Counted from the first letter of the stretch, positions 25,030 through 34,492 are shown. The stretch: DNA of 64,000 nt from Catenulispora sp. EB89 (GCF_041261445.1 NZ_JBGCCU010000009.1:248001-312000), one strand, 5' to 3'. Numbers and translations are program-made. The notes: generated from the letters alone by a model not told the origin.

Positions 25030-25821
25030 CTACGGCCCGGCCTCGACTTGCTCTCGCAATTGTCCGAGGATCTGCGCCAGCAGCCGGGAGACTTGCATCT
25101 GCGAGACCCCGAGCTCCTCGGCGATCTGGGTCTGGGACATGTTGCGGAAGAAGCGCATCAGCAGAATCCGCTTGTCGCGCGGGCTTAACTTGGCGAGCAG
25201 CGGCTTGAGTGCTTCCCGCTTGACGACCAGCTCGAAGCCGGGGTCCTCGCCGCCGAGCAGGTCGCCCAGGCTCGCGCCGTCGCCGTCGGACATGGACGTC
25301 TGCACGTCCAGCGACGCGGCGTTGTGCGCGGCGCCGGCTTCGTAGGCCTCCGCGACCTCGTCGGCCGACAGCTCCAGCCGATGCGCGATCTCGGCGGCGC
25401 TCGGCGGGTGGCCGAGCTCCTGGGTCAGCTCACGCTCCGCAGCCCGGACCGCCAGGGCGTTCTCCTGCACCCTGCGGGGCACGTGCACGTCCCAGGTGGT
25501 GTCCCGGAAATGCCGCTTCACCTCGCCGGCGATCATCGGCGTGGCGTAGGTGAGGAACGCCGCGCCGTAGTCGGGGTCGAAGTTGTCGACGGCCTTGACC
25601 AGGCCGAGATAGGCCACCTGCTCCAAGTCCGACTGCGCTTCGCCGCGCTGGCGGAACTTGCCCGCTATATAGCGCGCGTAGGACATGTACTCGCCGATGA
25701 CGTACTCCCGCAGCCCCATGTACTCCGGATCATCCGACGGCATCTTCCTCAGACGGACCAGCGCAGCCCTGGCCGCGGCCCGTTCCCGAGCCCGGTCCTC
25801 CGTCACGGCCGGCGCGTTCAT
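25030..25821 (-). CDS. SigB/SigF-type RNA polymerase sigma factor
   Basis: A 263-residue sigma-70 group 3 protein. Region 2 reads EYMSYARYIAGKF, SDLEQVAYLGLVKAVDNFDP and FLTYATPMIAGEVKRHFRD; region 3 follows with VPRRVQENALAV; region 4 ends with RFFRNMSQTQIAEELGVSQM. The ATG at 25821 is preferred (GTGAGG 4-9 nt upstream, 4 bp after the anti-sigma stop) over an ATG at 25842 inside the upstream gene. It is predicted to be held by the anti-sigma kinase encoded just upstream and released by partner switching. GTTT/GGGTAC promoters in this window are its likely targets. Confidence 0.92.
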   Translation of the reverse strand: MNAPAVTEDRARERAAARAALVRLRKMPSDDPEYMGLREYVIGEYMSYARYIAGKFRQRGEAQSDLEQVAYLGLVKAVDNFDPDYGAAFLTYATPMIAGEVKRHFRDTTWDVHVPRRVQENALAVRAAERELTQELGHPPSAAEIAHRLELSADEVAEAYEAGAAHNAASLDVQTSMSDGDGASLGDLLGGEDPGFELVVKREALKPLLAKLSPRDKRILLMRFFRNMSQTQIAEELGVSQMQVSRLLAQILGQLREQVEAGP

Positions 25822-25825
25822 CGCC

Positions 25826-26281
25826 TCACCGCTCGGCCGCACGGCGCTTCAGAATCTCCACCTGCACCGTCGAGCCCTCGGTACGCCAGACGATGTCGTC
25901 CACCAGCGCGGACAGGATCGCCCATCCGAACTCGTCATTCTGCGGTGGCGCCGAGTCCCGGGCCCGGCGGCCGAGTACGACCCGCAGCGTCGAGGGGGCG
26001 AGGACGAAGCGGCACTCCAGATCCCCGATCCCCGCGTCGTCGGCGGCGTGCCCGTCCCGGACCGTGTGGCGCAGCAGCAGGCCGGAAGCCTCGTCGACCG
26101 CCAGCCGCAGGTCGGCGACCTCCGGGAGCGTGCAGCCGAACCGGGTCGCGACGTGCGCGGCGGCCGACCGGATGACGGCCAGGTAGTCGGGGTCGGCGGG
26201 CACCTGGATCAAAACGGTCTCCACCGCAGCCTCGACAGCGGAGGATGTTCTCTCGGAATGTGCTTCAGGATGCATATGCAT
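25826..26281 (-). CDS. RsbW-like anti-sigma factor/serine kinase
   Basis: A 151-residue GHKL-type ATPase-domain protein. The helix LPEVADLRLAVDEASGLLL is the N-box region of anti-sigma kinases. The C-terminal part (FGWAILSALVDDIVW) is divergent from the usual GxGL box. It should bind and inhibit the adjacent sigma factor and phosphorylate a STAS antagonist. The ATG at 26281 or the in-frame ATG at 26275 is possible; GGAGAG lies 10 nt before the first. Confidence 0.85.
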   Translation of the reverse strand: MHMHPEAHSERTSSAVEAAVETVLIQVPADPDYLAVIRSAAAHVATRFGCTLPEVADLRLAVDEASGLLLRHTVRDGHAADDAGIGDLECRFVLAPSTLRVVLGRRARDSAPPQNDEFGWAILSALVDDIVWRTEGSTVQVEILKRRAAER

Positions 26282-26398
26282 GTGTCTGCTCTCCGGCGGT
26301 GTCGCGTTCGCAGGCGGTCGTCGATCACCAGTCCGGCGGCCACCTGCCGCTGTGTCCGATTACCGGCCGGGTAAACCGTGCCGCGGGGACGGCGCGGC

Positions 26399-26617
26399 TC
26401 ACTGCCCGTCGGGCTGTGACCGCGACCGGTCCCGGTGGCTGGCGTCGCACCAGGGATAGATGCGGCTGCGACGGCATGTGCACAACGCGACGACCACGCG
26501 CCCCGAGGACACCGTCCGCCCATCGGGCAGCTCGACGTCCACGGGGCCGTCGATCAGGACCGGGCCCTCCGTGCTCACTGTGACCCGGGTAGCCGGCTCG
26601 GGCGATGCATCCGCCAT
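26399..26617 (-). CDS. CDGSH iron-sulfur domain protein
   Basis: A 72-residue protein. The 2Fe-2S motif is C46-T-C48 followed by C57-D-A-S-H61 (CTCRRSRIYPWCDASH), the three-Cys one-His ligand set of CDGSH/mitoNEET proteins. The ATG at 26617 has a near-perfect GGAGGTGAT 5 nt upstream. In actinomycetes such proteins often pair with the iron-containing redox enzyme family; that gene lies 5 kb away at 31.8 kb. Confidence 0.9.
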   Translation of the reverse strand: MADASPEPATRVTVSTEGPVLIDGPVDVELPDGRTVSSGRVVVALCTCRRSRIYPWCDASHRDRSRSQPDGQ

Positions 26618-26639
26618 CGCGATCACCTCCCCAGCCCGG

Positions 26640-26664
26640 ATGACCGTGATCCAGAACCGCAAAC
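26640..26664 (-). promoter_or_regulatory. possible promoter, GTTT-N15-GGTCAT
   Basis: On the minus strand GTTT (26661-26664) and GGTCAT (26640-26645) are 15 bp apart, 22 bp upstream of the CDGSH start. A matching GTTT-N15-GGTCAC precedes the iron-containing redox enzyme gene. Confidence 0.3.
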
Positions 26665-26836
26665 ACACCGGCTGAACGAAGTCGGCGCTCCGCCAGTGTG
26701 GCGGCCCGGCCCGATCGGTGCTCGATGCCGCAGCGCCAGCCGCAGCAACTCGCTGCGTGGAACGCCGCAGCGTGCCGGTGCCGCCTGGATCCATGTGGCG
26801 CGACGTGCCGCGAATCGGTGGCACGATGGTCGGGTG

Positions 26837-27640
26837 ATGGACATCCGCTCGCGCAACAACGTCACGGTCATCGGGCGCGTGGACGCCCCGGTGGTCGTCC
26901 TGTCGCACGGGTTCGGATGCGACCAGAACATGTGGCGGCTGGTGGCGCCGGCGCTGGCCGAACGCTTCCGGGTGGTGCTGTTCGACCACGTCGGGGCCGG
27001 CGGCTCGGACCTGTCCGCGTGGAGTCCGGAGCGGCACGCGACGCTCGCGGGGTACGCCGACGACGTCCTGGACGTGCTGCGCGACCTGGGGCTGGGGCCG
27101 GTGACCTTCGTCGGGCACTCGGTCAGCTCGATGATCGGGGTGCTGGCCGCGGCGCGCGCGCCGGAGCTGTTCGCGCAGCTGGTGCTGCTGACGCCGTCCC
27201 CGTGCTACATCGACGACGACTCCTACCGCGGCGGCTTCAGCGCGACGGACATCGAGGAGCTGCTGGCGTCGCTGGACAGCAACTACCTGGGCTGGTCGCA
27301 GGCCATGGCACCGGTGATCATGGGCAATCCGGAGCGTCCCGAGCTGGGGGCGGAGCTGACCAACAGCTTCTGCCGCACCGATCCGGTGATCGCCGGCTCC
27401 TTCGCCCGCGCCACGTTCCTGTCCGATCACCGCGCCGACCTGGCCGGGGTGACCGTACCGACGCTGGTGCTGCAGTGCTCCCGGGACGCGATCGCACCAC
27501 TGGAGGTCGGCGCCTTCGTCCACGCGGAGGTCCCCGGCAGCACCCTGGTCACGCTGGACGCGACCGGGCACTGCCCACAGCTCAGCGCGCCGGAGGCCAC
27601 CGCCGAGGTGATCATCGAGTTCACCGAGAGCGGTCGCTGA
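26837..27640 (+). CDS. rsbQ: RsbQ-like alpha/beta hydrolase, stress-signalling
   Basis: A 267-residue protein very close to Bacillus RsbQ along its full length: NNVTVIG, SHGFGCDQNMW, VVLFDHVGAGGSDL, GYADDVLDVL, TPSPCYIDDD and FLSDHRADL. The triad is visible: Ser in VGHSVSSM, Asp in CSRDAIAP, His in TGHCPQ. RsbQ is required to activate the RsbP phosphatase under energy stress, probably by supplying a small ligand. Start ATG 26837 or the GTG just before it; no clear ribosome site. Its stop overlaps the rsbP-like start (TGATG). Confidence 0.9.
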   Translation: MDIRSRNNVTVIGRVDAPVVVLSHGFGCDQNMWRLVAPALAERFRVVLFDHVGAGGSDLSAWSPERHATLAGYADDVLDVLRDLGLGPVTFVGHSVSSMIGVLAAARAPELFAQLVLLTPSPCYIDDDSYRGGFSATDIEELLASLDSNYLGWSQAMAPVIMGNPERPELGAELTNSFCRTDPVIAGSFARATFLSDHRADLAGVTVPTLVLQCSRDAIAPLEVGAFVHAEVPGSTLVTLDATGHCPQLSAPEATAEVIIEFTESGR

Positions 27641-28992
27641 TGGCTTCGCCGGGACCGGCATCGGGGTCCGGCGCAGCGGATCGCGGCCGCGACGACGATG
27701 AGCGGGCCGAGTTCTCCGCTCTGCTGGAGGACAGCACCGACGACCTGTACGAGCACGCCCCGTGCGGCTACCTGTCCACCATGCTGGACGGCTCCATCGC
27801 CAAGATCAACGCCACGCTGCTGGACTGGCTGGGCTACCGCCGGGAGGACGTCGTCGGCCGCAAACGCTTCGCCGACCTGCTGACCGTCGGCGGCCGGCTC
27901 TACCACGAGACCCACTTCGCCCCGCTGCTCCAGCTGCAGGGCCAGGTCAACGGGATCGCCCTGGAGCTCAGGACGGCTGCCGGCGAGCGCATGCCGGTCC
28001 TGGTCAGCTCGGTCGTCAAGAGCGGGGCCGGCGGCGACCCGCTGCTGATCCGCACCACGGTCTTCGACGCCCGGGACCGCCGCGCCTACGAGACCGAGCT
28101 GCTCCGGGCCCGTCAGGAGGCCGAGACGGCCCAGGCCGGGGCGGAGACGGCCCACGCCGAGGCGGACAAGGCCCGGCTGCTGGCCGAGGACCGGAGCGAG
28201 CGCTACCAGCGCCTGGCCGCCACGCTGCAACGCACCCTGCTCCCGCCGGTGCTGGCCGCCCCGGCCGGGACCCAGGTCGCCGCGCACTACCACATCGCCT
28301 CCATCGAAGAGGTCGGCGGCGACTTCTACGACCTGTTCCCGCTGCCCGCGGGCAGGTGGGGGCTCTTCCTGGGCGACGTGTGCGGCAAGGGCGCGGCCGC
28401 AGCAGCGGTGACTTCGCTGGCGCGGTACGCACTGCGTTCGGCGGCGGTGTTCGACTCCGAACCCGCCGAAGTGCTTGCCAACGTGAACTCCGTGTTCAAC
28501 CAGGAGTTCCGCGGACCGAACGTGAGGTACTGCACTGTCGTGTTCGGGCTGCTCACCCCGCACGGCGACGGCTACACCGCGGCCCTGGCCAGCGGCGGCC
28601 ACCCGCCGGCCCTGCTGCTGGCCGCCGACGGCACCGCCACCTACCTGCCCACCCCCGGCGGCCAGCTCATCGGGGTCCTGGAGCATGTCGACATCGCCAC
28701 CACCACGGTGCACCTGGGCCCCGGGGACACACTGCTGCTGTACACCGACGGACTCACCGAGGCGCACAACACGCAGGCCCCGACCGACCCCGCCGCGCAC
28801 GACGACCGGTACGGCGAGACAGCGCTGCTGGCCCTCGCGGCCCGGCTGGCACCCACGACCGCACCAGACCTCATCCACGCACTGACCGACCTGCTGGACT
28901 CCTTCGGCCACGGCCTGGACGACGACACCGCGCTGCTGGCGCTGAGCGTGTCGGCGGCAACGTCGCGGCCGGCAGATGGAGCATCGCAGTGA
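27640..28992 (+). CDS. rsbP: RsbP-like PAS-PP2C serine phosphatase
   Basis: A 450-residue protein. Residues about 25-150 form a PAS domain (YEHAPCGYLSTMLDGSIAKI, then LDWLGYRREDVVGR), a coiled coil follows at about 155-190 (RQEAETAQAGAETAHAEADK), and residues about 200-440 are a SpoIIE/PP2C phosphatase with metal-site motifs EEVGGDFYDL, LGDVCGKG, YTDGLTEA and DDDTALL. It should dephosphorylate the STAS antagonist encoded next, with which it overlaps (GTGA). The RsbQ-RsbP pairing is the energy-stress branch known from Bacillus. Confidence 0.92.
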   Translation: MASPGPASGSGAADRGRDDDERAEFSALLEDSTDDLYEHAPCGYLSTMLDGSIAKINATLLDWLGYRREDVVGRKRFADLLTVGGRLYHETHFAPLLQLQGQVNGIALELRTAAGERMPVLVSSVVKSGAGGDPLLIRTTVFDARDRRAYETELLRARQEAETAQAGAETAHAEADKARLLAEDRSERYQRLAATLQRTLLPPVLAAPAGTQVAAHYHIASIEEVGGDFYDLFPLPAGRWGLFLGDVCGKGAAAAAVTSLARYALRSAAVFDSEPAEVLANVNSVFNQEFRGPNVRYCTVVFGLLTPHGDGYTAALASGGHPPALLLAADGTATYLPTPGGQLIGVLEHVDIATTTVHLGPGDTLLLYTDGLTEAHNTQAPTDPAAHDDRYGETALLALAARLAPTTAPDLIHALTDLLDSFGHGLDDDTALLALSVSAATSRPADGASQ

Positions 28993-29336
28993 GGGAACTG
29001 ACCATCGCCACACGCACCGACGGCGCCCGGCACGTCCTCGCGCTGGCGGGAGACCTGGACTTCCGCACCGCACCGCAGCTGCACGCCGCGGTACAGGCGC
29101 TGGCACTCGGCCCGGACCACGGCCTGGTCATCGACCTGAGCGGCCTGACGTTCTGCGACTCCAGCGGCATCACCGCCATGCTGGTCGCCCAAAGACTCGC
29201 CGCCGCCGCCGAAGCCCCGATGGCTCTGGCCGCGGTGCCCGGCCGCGTCACCCGGACCTTCAAGCTCGCCGGACTGGACCAGGTCTTCACGGTCCATGCG
29301 ACCGCGGCCGAGGCCACCGCGGCGGACCTGACCTGA
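28989..29336 (+). CDS. STAS-domain anti-sigma factor antagonist (RsbV-like)
   Basis: A 115-residue protein. The conserved phosphorylation site is DSSGITAML after VIDLSGLTFC. When unphosphorylated it binds the anti-sigma kinase and frees the sigma factor. The GTG start overlaps the phosphatase stop, completing the rsbQ-rsbP-rsbV-like operon. Confidence 0.92.
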   Translation: MRELTIATRTDGARHVLALAGDLDFRTAPQLHAAVQALALGPDHGLVIDLSGLTFCDSSGITAMLVAQRLAAAAEAPMALAAVPGRVTRTFKLAGLDQVFTVHATAAEATAADLT

Positions 29337-29374
29337 ACCGCCACCGCGCCGAATCGGTCTGCGTCACCGCAGAG

Positions 29375-29488
29375 TCACCAGCGGCCGTACCACCGGCGCC
29401 GGCCGCCGGACCCGGCCGCGGCACCGCCGCGGATACCGAAGCCGATCAGCCAGAGGACGAACACGATCAGGGCCAGAATCACACCCAT
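29375..29488 (-). CDS. 37-residue hydrophobic small protein
   Basis: ATG at 29488 with AAGGAGG 8 nt upstream, stop at 29375-29377. The peptide has one membrane span (VILALIVFVLWLIGFGIR) and an Arg/Trp tail ending GGRRRWYGRW. The same hydrophobic stretch followed by GRxRWYRW-type tails is common in small actinomycete hydrophobic proteins, from memory. It lies tail to tail with the STAS gene, 38 bp apart. Confidence 0.7.
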   Translation of the reverse strand: MGVILALIVFVLWLIGFGIRGGAAAGSGGRRRWYGRW

Positions 29489-29754
29489 CGCCTGGCCTCC
29501 TTCTCCACAGGGCTCCGACAACGAACCGGAATTCTGGCGGCCCTGGAACCCGCGGAACCGTCCGATGGGCCTTGTGAGCAGTCGCGGCGGTTCGAAACAG
29601 GTGAAATGAGACCGGCGTTTGTTTGGCCTGTCGGTAGTCGGACACGCGGCACGGGCAGAGCGGCGTCACGCCGTGCACCAGCCGGTGCACCCGTCTGGCC
29701 CCCGACCCCGGCCGGGAGCGGGTTCACGAAGCCAAGAACCGCGATGGAGGCTCC

Positions 29755-29814
29755 ATGAGTGACGTGACCCAATCGGTCGACGTGAACGTGCCTGTCAGCA
29801 CCGCCTACAACCAA
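29755..29814 (+). pseudogene. SRPBCC (cyclase/dehydrase) gene remnant, first 20 codons
   Basis: The 20 codons from ATG 29755 (MSDVTQSVDVNVPVSTAYNQ) are nearly identical, in DNA and protein, to the start of the intact SRPBCC-hemerythrin gene at 34943. Homology stops abruptly and the frame runs into unrelated sequence. GGAGGCTCC still precedes the ATG. This is a truncated duplicate; a short peptide could still be made. Confidence 0.7.
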
Positions 29815-29880
29815 GGAACTGCGCGCCGTGCAGAACACCCCGATCCCGAACTAGCACCGATATTCCTTCACTCAGGTTCC

Positions 29881-29904
29881 GTTTGGCCGCAACGAATTGG
29901 GTAC
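29881..29904 (+). promoter_or_regulatory. putative SigB-type promoter (GTTT-N14-GGGTAC)
   Basis: GTTT (29881-29884), 14 bp, GGGTAC (29899-29904): the same elements and spacing as at 22780. The RsbW-like gene starts 118 bp downstream. Confidence 0.65.
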
Positions 29905-30022
29905 CCGGCGCGGGCAAGACCAATTCCCGAGAATCCGTCCGGAAAAGCGTCTCGCCATACCGGCTTGCAAAAGACCGATACCGCGCACGTGTTGAATTCC
30001 GGCCTTTGGGCATGCGGAGCAA

Positions 30023-30454
30023 ATGACTGAGAAATCCGACCGTCCGACCGGCGCTGCGATACAGCTGGCGCCGGTGCCGGGCGCGCCGGGTAGGGCACGA
30101 GAATTCCTGACGCGATTCGTCGGCGCCGAAGGTGCCGAACAATACGGTGAGGACGGCCGGCTCGTCATCAGCGAGCTGGTCACCAACGCGGTGCAGCACG
30201 GCGCCGGCACGGAGATGTCCGTCGATCTGGAGCTGACCGGAGCGGGGCTGGAAGTCGGGGTGTACGACGACGGGCCCGGCGAACCCCGCATCACCCCCGC
30301 CGCGCGGCGGGAGACCGGCGGTCGCGGCCTGGTGGTGGTCGCGCGGATCGCCCAGGAATGGGGAGTCCAGTTCGCCGAGCGTGGCGGCAAACGTGTCTGG
30401 TGCCTGTTGGCGGTACCGCTCAGCCAGGTCTGCGCCACGGCGCCATCGATGTGA
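30023..30454 (+). CDS. RsbW-like ATP-binding protein (second copy)
   Basis: A 143-residue GHKL ATPase. The N-box is VISELVTNAVQHG, followed by GVYDDGPGEP and GGRGLVVVARIAQEWG. This is the classical actinobacterial anti-sigma/regulatory kinase form. It lies behind a SigB-like promoter, so it could provide negative feedback on the stress response or act in another branch. The target sigma factor or antagonist is unknown. Confidence 0.85.
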   Translation: MTEKSDRPTGAAIQLAPVPGAPGRAREFLTRFVGAEGAEQYGEDGRLVISELVTNAVQHGAGTEMSVDLELTGAGLEVGVYDDGPGEPRITPAARRETGGRGLVVVARIAQEWGVQFAERGGKRVWCLLAVPLSQVCATAPSM

Positions 30455-30482
30455 TCCCGCGAGAGACGTTCTGGAGGCTCTG

Positions 30483-31598
30483 ATGGCTGTGCCGCTTCGC
30501 ATCGAGCAGGTACTGACGTTCGGCGTGGAGGAGGAGTTCGTCCTCGCGGACGCCTCCTCGCGCATCACGGTCCCCCGGGCGCCGGAAGTGCTGGAGAAGA
30601 TGACGCGCCAGCTCGGGCCGCGAGCGCAGCAGGAGTTCTACGCCACGCAGGTGGAGATCAACAGCAAACCGCATCTGTCGGCGGCGAAGTTGCGAACAGA
30701 CCTCGCCGAGGCGCGCCGGATCGCGGCCGACGCCGCCGCCGACGCCAGCTGCCTGCTGGTGGCCTCGGGCACCGCGGTTCTCACACCCGGTTCACTGGCC
30801 GTCATGGACGAGCCGCGCTACCACCGGATGGCGACACGGTTCGCCTCGCTGGTGGCGAGTTCGGACAGCGAGCTCAGCGGCTGTCACGTCCATGTGGGAA
30901 CGGTAGATCCGGGCGAGGCGCTGGCGGTGTCGGCGGGGCTGCGTCCGTGGCTGCCGGTGGTCCAGGCGCTGGCAGCGAACTCGCCGTTCTCCGCGGGGCG
31001 CGACCGGGGCTGCGCCAGCTGGCGCGGGATGGACTACCGGCGGTGGCCGACCGTGGGGCCGGCACCGGCGCTGGACGAGGCCGGATACGAGGCGGCCGTG
31101 GCCGGGTTGGTCGCCTCCGGGACGATCCTGGATCGCAAGATGCTGCTGTGGTACGCGCGGCCGTCGGATCGGTGGCCGACACTGGAGGTGCGGGTCACCG
31201 ACGTCAACGCCGACCTGGACGTCACGATGCTGGTCGCGGTCCTGGTGCGGGCCCTGGCCACCACGGTGCTGGCCGAAGTCCGCGCCGGCGTGAAGCCGGA
31301 GCAGATCGCCGACGCGCAGCTCGTCGACGCCCACGACCAGGCGGCACGGCACGGGATGGACGCGTTCGCCGCGAACCCGGCCGGCGAACGCGTCCCGATG
31401 ACCACCCGACTGGCCGAGCTGACCGATCGCGCCCTGCCGGGCCTTCGGGCCGCCGGAGACGTCGACCTCGCCTACCGGCTCATGGATGCCGTGTACGCGC
31501 ACCGAACGGGTGCGGAACGGCAGCGGGCCTGGTTCGCCGCGCGGTCGTCGCTGGCGGACGTCGTGGACAACCTGGCCCGCACCGCGGTGACGCCCTGA
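30483..31598 (+). CDS. YbdK-family carboxylate-amine ligase (glutamate-cysteine ligase type 2 fold)
   Basis: A 371-residue enzyme. It has LTFGVEEEFVLAD, QVEINSKPH, GCHVHVGTVD, NSPFSAGRDRGCASWRGMDY and PTLEVRVTDV, all typical of the YbdK/EgtA-like ATP-dependent glutamate-cysteine ligase superfamily. Members have weak gamma-glutamyl-ligase activity and their physiological substrate is often unknown. GGAGG precedes the ATG at 30483. Confidence 0.9.
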   Translation: MAVPLRIEQVLTFGVEEEFVLADASSRITVPRAPEVLEKMTRQLGPRAQQEFYATQVEINSKPHLSAAKLRTDLAEARRIAADAAADASCLLVASGTAVLTPGSLAVMDEPRYHRMATRFASLVASSDSELSGCHVHVGTVDPGEALAVSAGLRPWLPVVQALAANSPFSAGRDRGCASWRGMDYRRWPTVGPAPALDEAGYEAAVAGLVASGTILDRKMLLWYARPSDRWPTLEVRVTDVNADLDVTMLVAVLVRALATTVLAEVRAGVKPEQIADAQLVDAHDQAARHGMDAFAANPAGERVPMTTRLAELTDRALPGLRAAGDVDLAYRLMDAVYAHRTGAERQRAWFAARSSLADVVDNLARTAVTP

Positions 31599-31600
31599 TC

Positions 31601-31701
31601 GACGGTGCGGATGACGGTGCGGATGACGGTGCGGACGACGGGTCGGAGTCCGGCCGGCCCGACCGACCCAGCCGGTCCGACCGACCCAGCCGGCCCGACC
31701 C
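31601..31701 (+). repeat. two short tandem repeat arrays
   Basis: Three copies of a 12-bp unit GACGGTGCGGAT/C (31601-31636) are followed by about 2.7 copies of an 18-bp unit CCGGCCCGACCGACCCAG (31654-31701). They fill the spacer after the YbdK-type gene. No gene is visible in 31599-31830. Confidence 0.85.
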
Positions 31702-31741
31702 GGCTCCATCACGGTTTGAGCGATCACACGGCGCGATTCCG

Positions 31742-31766
31742 GTTTGGAACCCGGTGGCGCGGTCAC
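31742..31766 (+). promoter_or_regulatory. possible promoter, GTTT-N15-GGTCAC
   Basis: GTTT (31742-31745), 15 bp, GGTCAC (31761-31766), 64 bp upstream of the iron-containing redox enzyme gene. It resembles the element before the CDGSH gene. Confidence 0.3.
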
Positions 31767-31830
31767 CCGGTGATCAACAATCGATCCTCGGGGCGTGTTC
31801 ACCGGGAGACGGACGAGACTGGTGATCAAC

Positions 31831-32820
31831 ATGCTTCTGACTTCGACGAGACCCCGGCTTCCCGCGCATCGCGGTGACCTGTCGGCCGGTGTGGTGCGGG
31901 CTTACCAGGGAGGCGGGAAGCTCCCGGACCCGGCGGCGGCCGACCGGGCCGATCCCTATGGCGAGGACCTCCAGCTCGCTCTCCACCTGTGCTACGAGCT
32001 GCACTACCGCGGCTTCGAAGACGTCGATGACGGATGGGAGTGGGACCCGGCCCTGCTTCGGCTGCGAGCGGCGTTGGAGCAGCGGTTCCTGGCCGCCTTG
32101 CGCGCCGACGCACCGCGGGCCGACGATCTCGAGACGGCGCTGGCCGGGATGCTGGTCGACCCCGTCGACGGCTACGGAGTCTCCTACTTCCTCAAGGACC
32201 ACGGAGAGCTGTGGCATCTGCGCGAATACGCGGCGCAGCGTTCCCTCTACCACCTCAAGGAGGCCGACCCGCACCTGTGGGTGATCCCCCGGCTGACCGG
32301 CCGCGCCAAGGCCTCGATGATGGCGGTGGAGTTCGACGAGTTCGGTGGCGGACGCCCCGAGCGGATGCACGCGACCCTGTTCGCCAACCTCATGACCGAC
32401 CTGGGGCTGGATCCGCACTACGGCCGCTACCTGAACGCCGGCTCGGCCGAGGTCCTGGCGACCGCGAACGTCATGTCGCTGTTCGCCCTGCACCGCAGCC
32501 TGCGCGGCGCCCTCGTAGGCCACTTCGCGGCGCTGGAGGTCACCTCTTCACCGGCGTCCAGACGCATCGTCCAAGCGATGGAGCGCCTCGGCGCCGGACC
32601 GGCCGCGGTGCTGTTCTACGCCGAGCACATCGAGGCCGACGCCGTACACGAGCAGATCGCCCGCCACGACATCGCCGGCGGCCTGCTCGCCGACGAGCCC
32701 GAACTCGCGGCCGACCTGGCATTCGGGGCCGCAGCCACCGGGTTCCTGGAGGAACGCCTCGCCGACCAGCTGATCGGTGCGTGGCGAGCCGGCCGGAGCT
32801 CACTGCGCGACGCGCTCTGA
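31831..32820 (+). CDS. iron-containing redox enzyme family protein (haem-oxygenase-like diiron fold)
   Basis: A 329-residue all-helical protein. Candidate metal ligands fall in HLCYELHYRGF, LREYAAQRSLYHLKEADPH, VEFDEFGGG and FYAEHIEADAVHEQIA, the spacing of the haem-oxygenase-like diiron fold. Family members in actinomycetes frequently occur with CDGSH proteins. The ATG at 31831 is preceded by GGTGAT; a GTG at 31822 would add three residues. Substrate is unknown. Confidence 0.8.
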   Translation: MLLTSTRPRLPAHRGDLSAGVVRAYQGGGKLPDPAAADRADPYGEDLQLALHLCYELHYRGFEDVDDGWEWDPALLRLRAALEQRFLAALRADAPRADDLETALAGMLVDPVDGYGVSYFLKDHGELWHLREYAAQRSLYHLKEADPHLWVIPRLTGRAKASMMAVEFDEFGGGRPERMHATLFANLMTDLGLDPHYGRYLNAGSAEVLATANVMSLFALHRSLRGALVGHFAALEVTSSPASRRIVQAMERLGAGPAAVLFYAEHIEADAVHEQIARHDIAGGLLADEPELAADLAFGAAATGFLEERLADQLIGAWRAGRSSLRDAL

Positions 32821-32982
32821 CCGAAGGAGTTCGGCGGCCCCGGCTCAGAATCCTTCGCACCGTGCGTTCCACAGCGCCCGGCGCGAGTGGCGCCACGTCC
32901 GCGACGAACAACGCGTGCTCGCCGCGGGATCCCGGCGCCGCCACCACCTCGGGCAGCGAGCAGAGCGTGGTGACAGCCGGTC

Positions 32983-33007
32983 GTTTGTGCTCAAGGACGC
33001 TGGGCAC
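32983..33007 (+). promoter_or_regulatory. putative SigB-type promoter before gnd (GTTT-N15-GGGCAC)
   Basis: GTTT (32983-32986), 15 bp, GGGCAC (33002-33007), 62 bp upstream of gnd. The remaining spacer 32821-32982 shows no gene. Confidence 0.5.
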
Positions 33008-33069
33008 TGTGAGTCCCGCGAACCACCGCGTTCGCAAGATGCCCCGACCGAACGACACCTGGAGCGACG

Positions 33070-34104
<1,035 letters not shown>

Positions 34105-34492
34105 CGGCGTCGACGCCGGTATCCGCCGCCCGGCCGGCACCCTGATCCCCGCCAGATCCGGAAGTGGTTCGCCGATCCCGGGTTGCCGAACCGGCGCATC
34201 AGAACCCCTGCCCGGGTTGTTTTTCGGCCAGTTCTCTTTCAGACGTTCCCGCCACCGGGCTCCACCTCGGTTGGCCTGCTAACTGTCAGGCGCCACTGGA
34301 GTCCAGAGCGGCGTGAGCCCCGTCGGAGAGCGACGAGGAGCGACCGGAGTCGGATTCGTGACCCGCGAGGACGCTCAGGTGGTGCCGGGCCGAGCGGAGT
34401 GTTCGATCGCCCGCACGCGGTCCGGCACCACCGATCTCACGTCGTCGCAGAGCCTCGTTCGGCCGGCACCATCGGCGTTCGCCCGCCCGACC
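34105..34492. other. 388-bp spacer without recognisable gene
   Basis: Between the gnd stop and the stop of the minus-strand basic protein gene. Open frames here are Arg/Pro-rich shadows without ribosome-binding sites. No clear hairpin or promoter was found. Confidence 0.6.

Noticed and set aside
31601-31701. Possible CRISPR array
   Set aside because: Units are contiguous tandem repeats without spacers.
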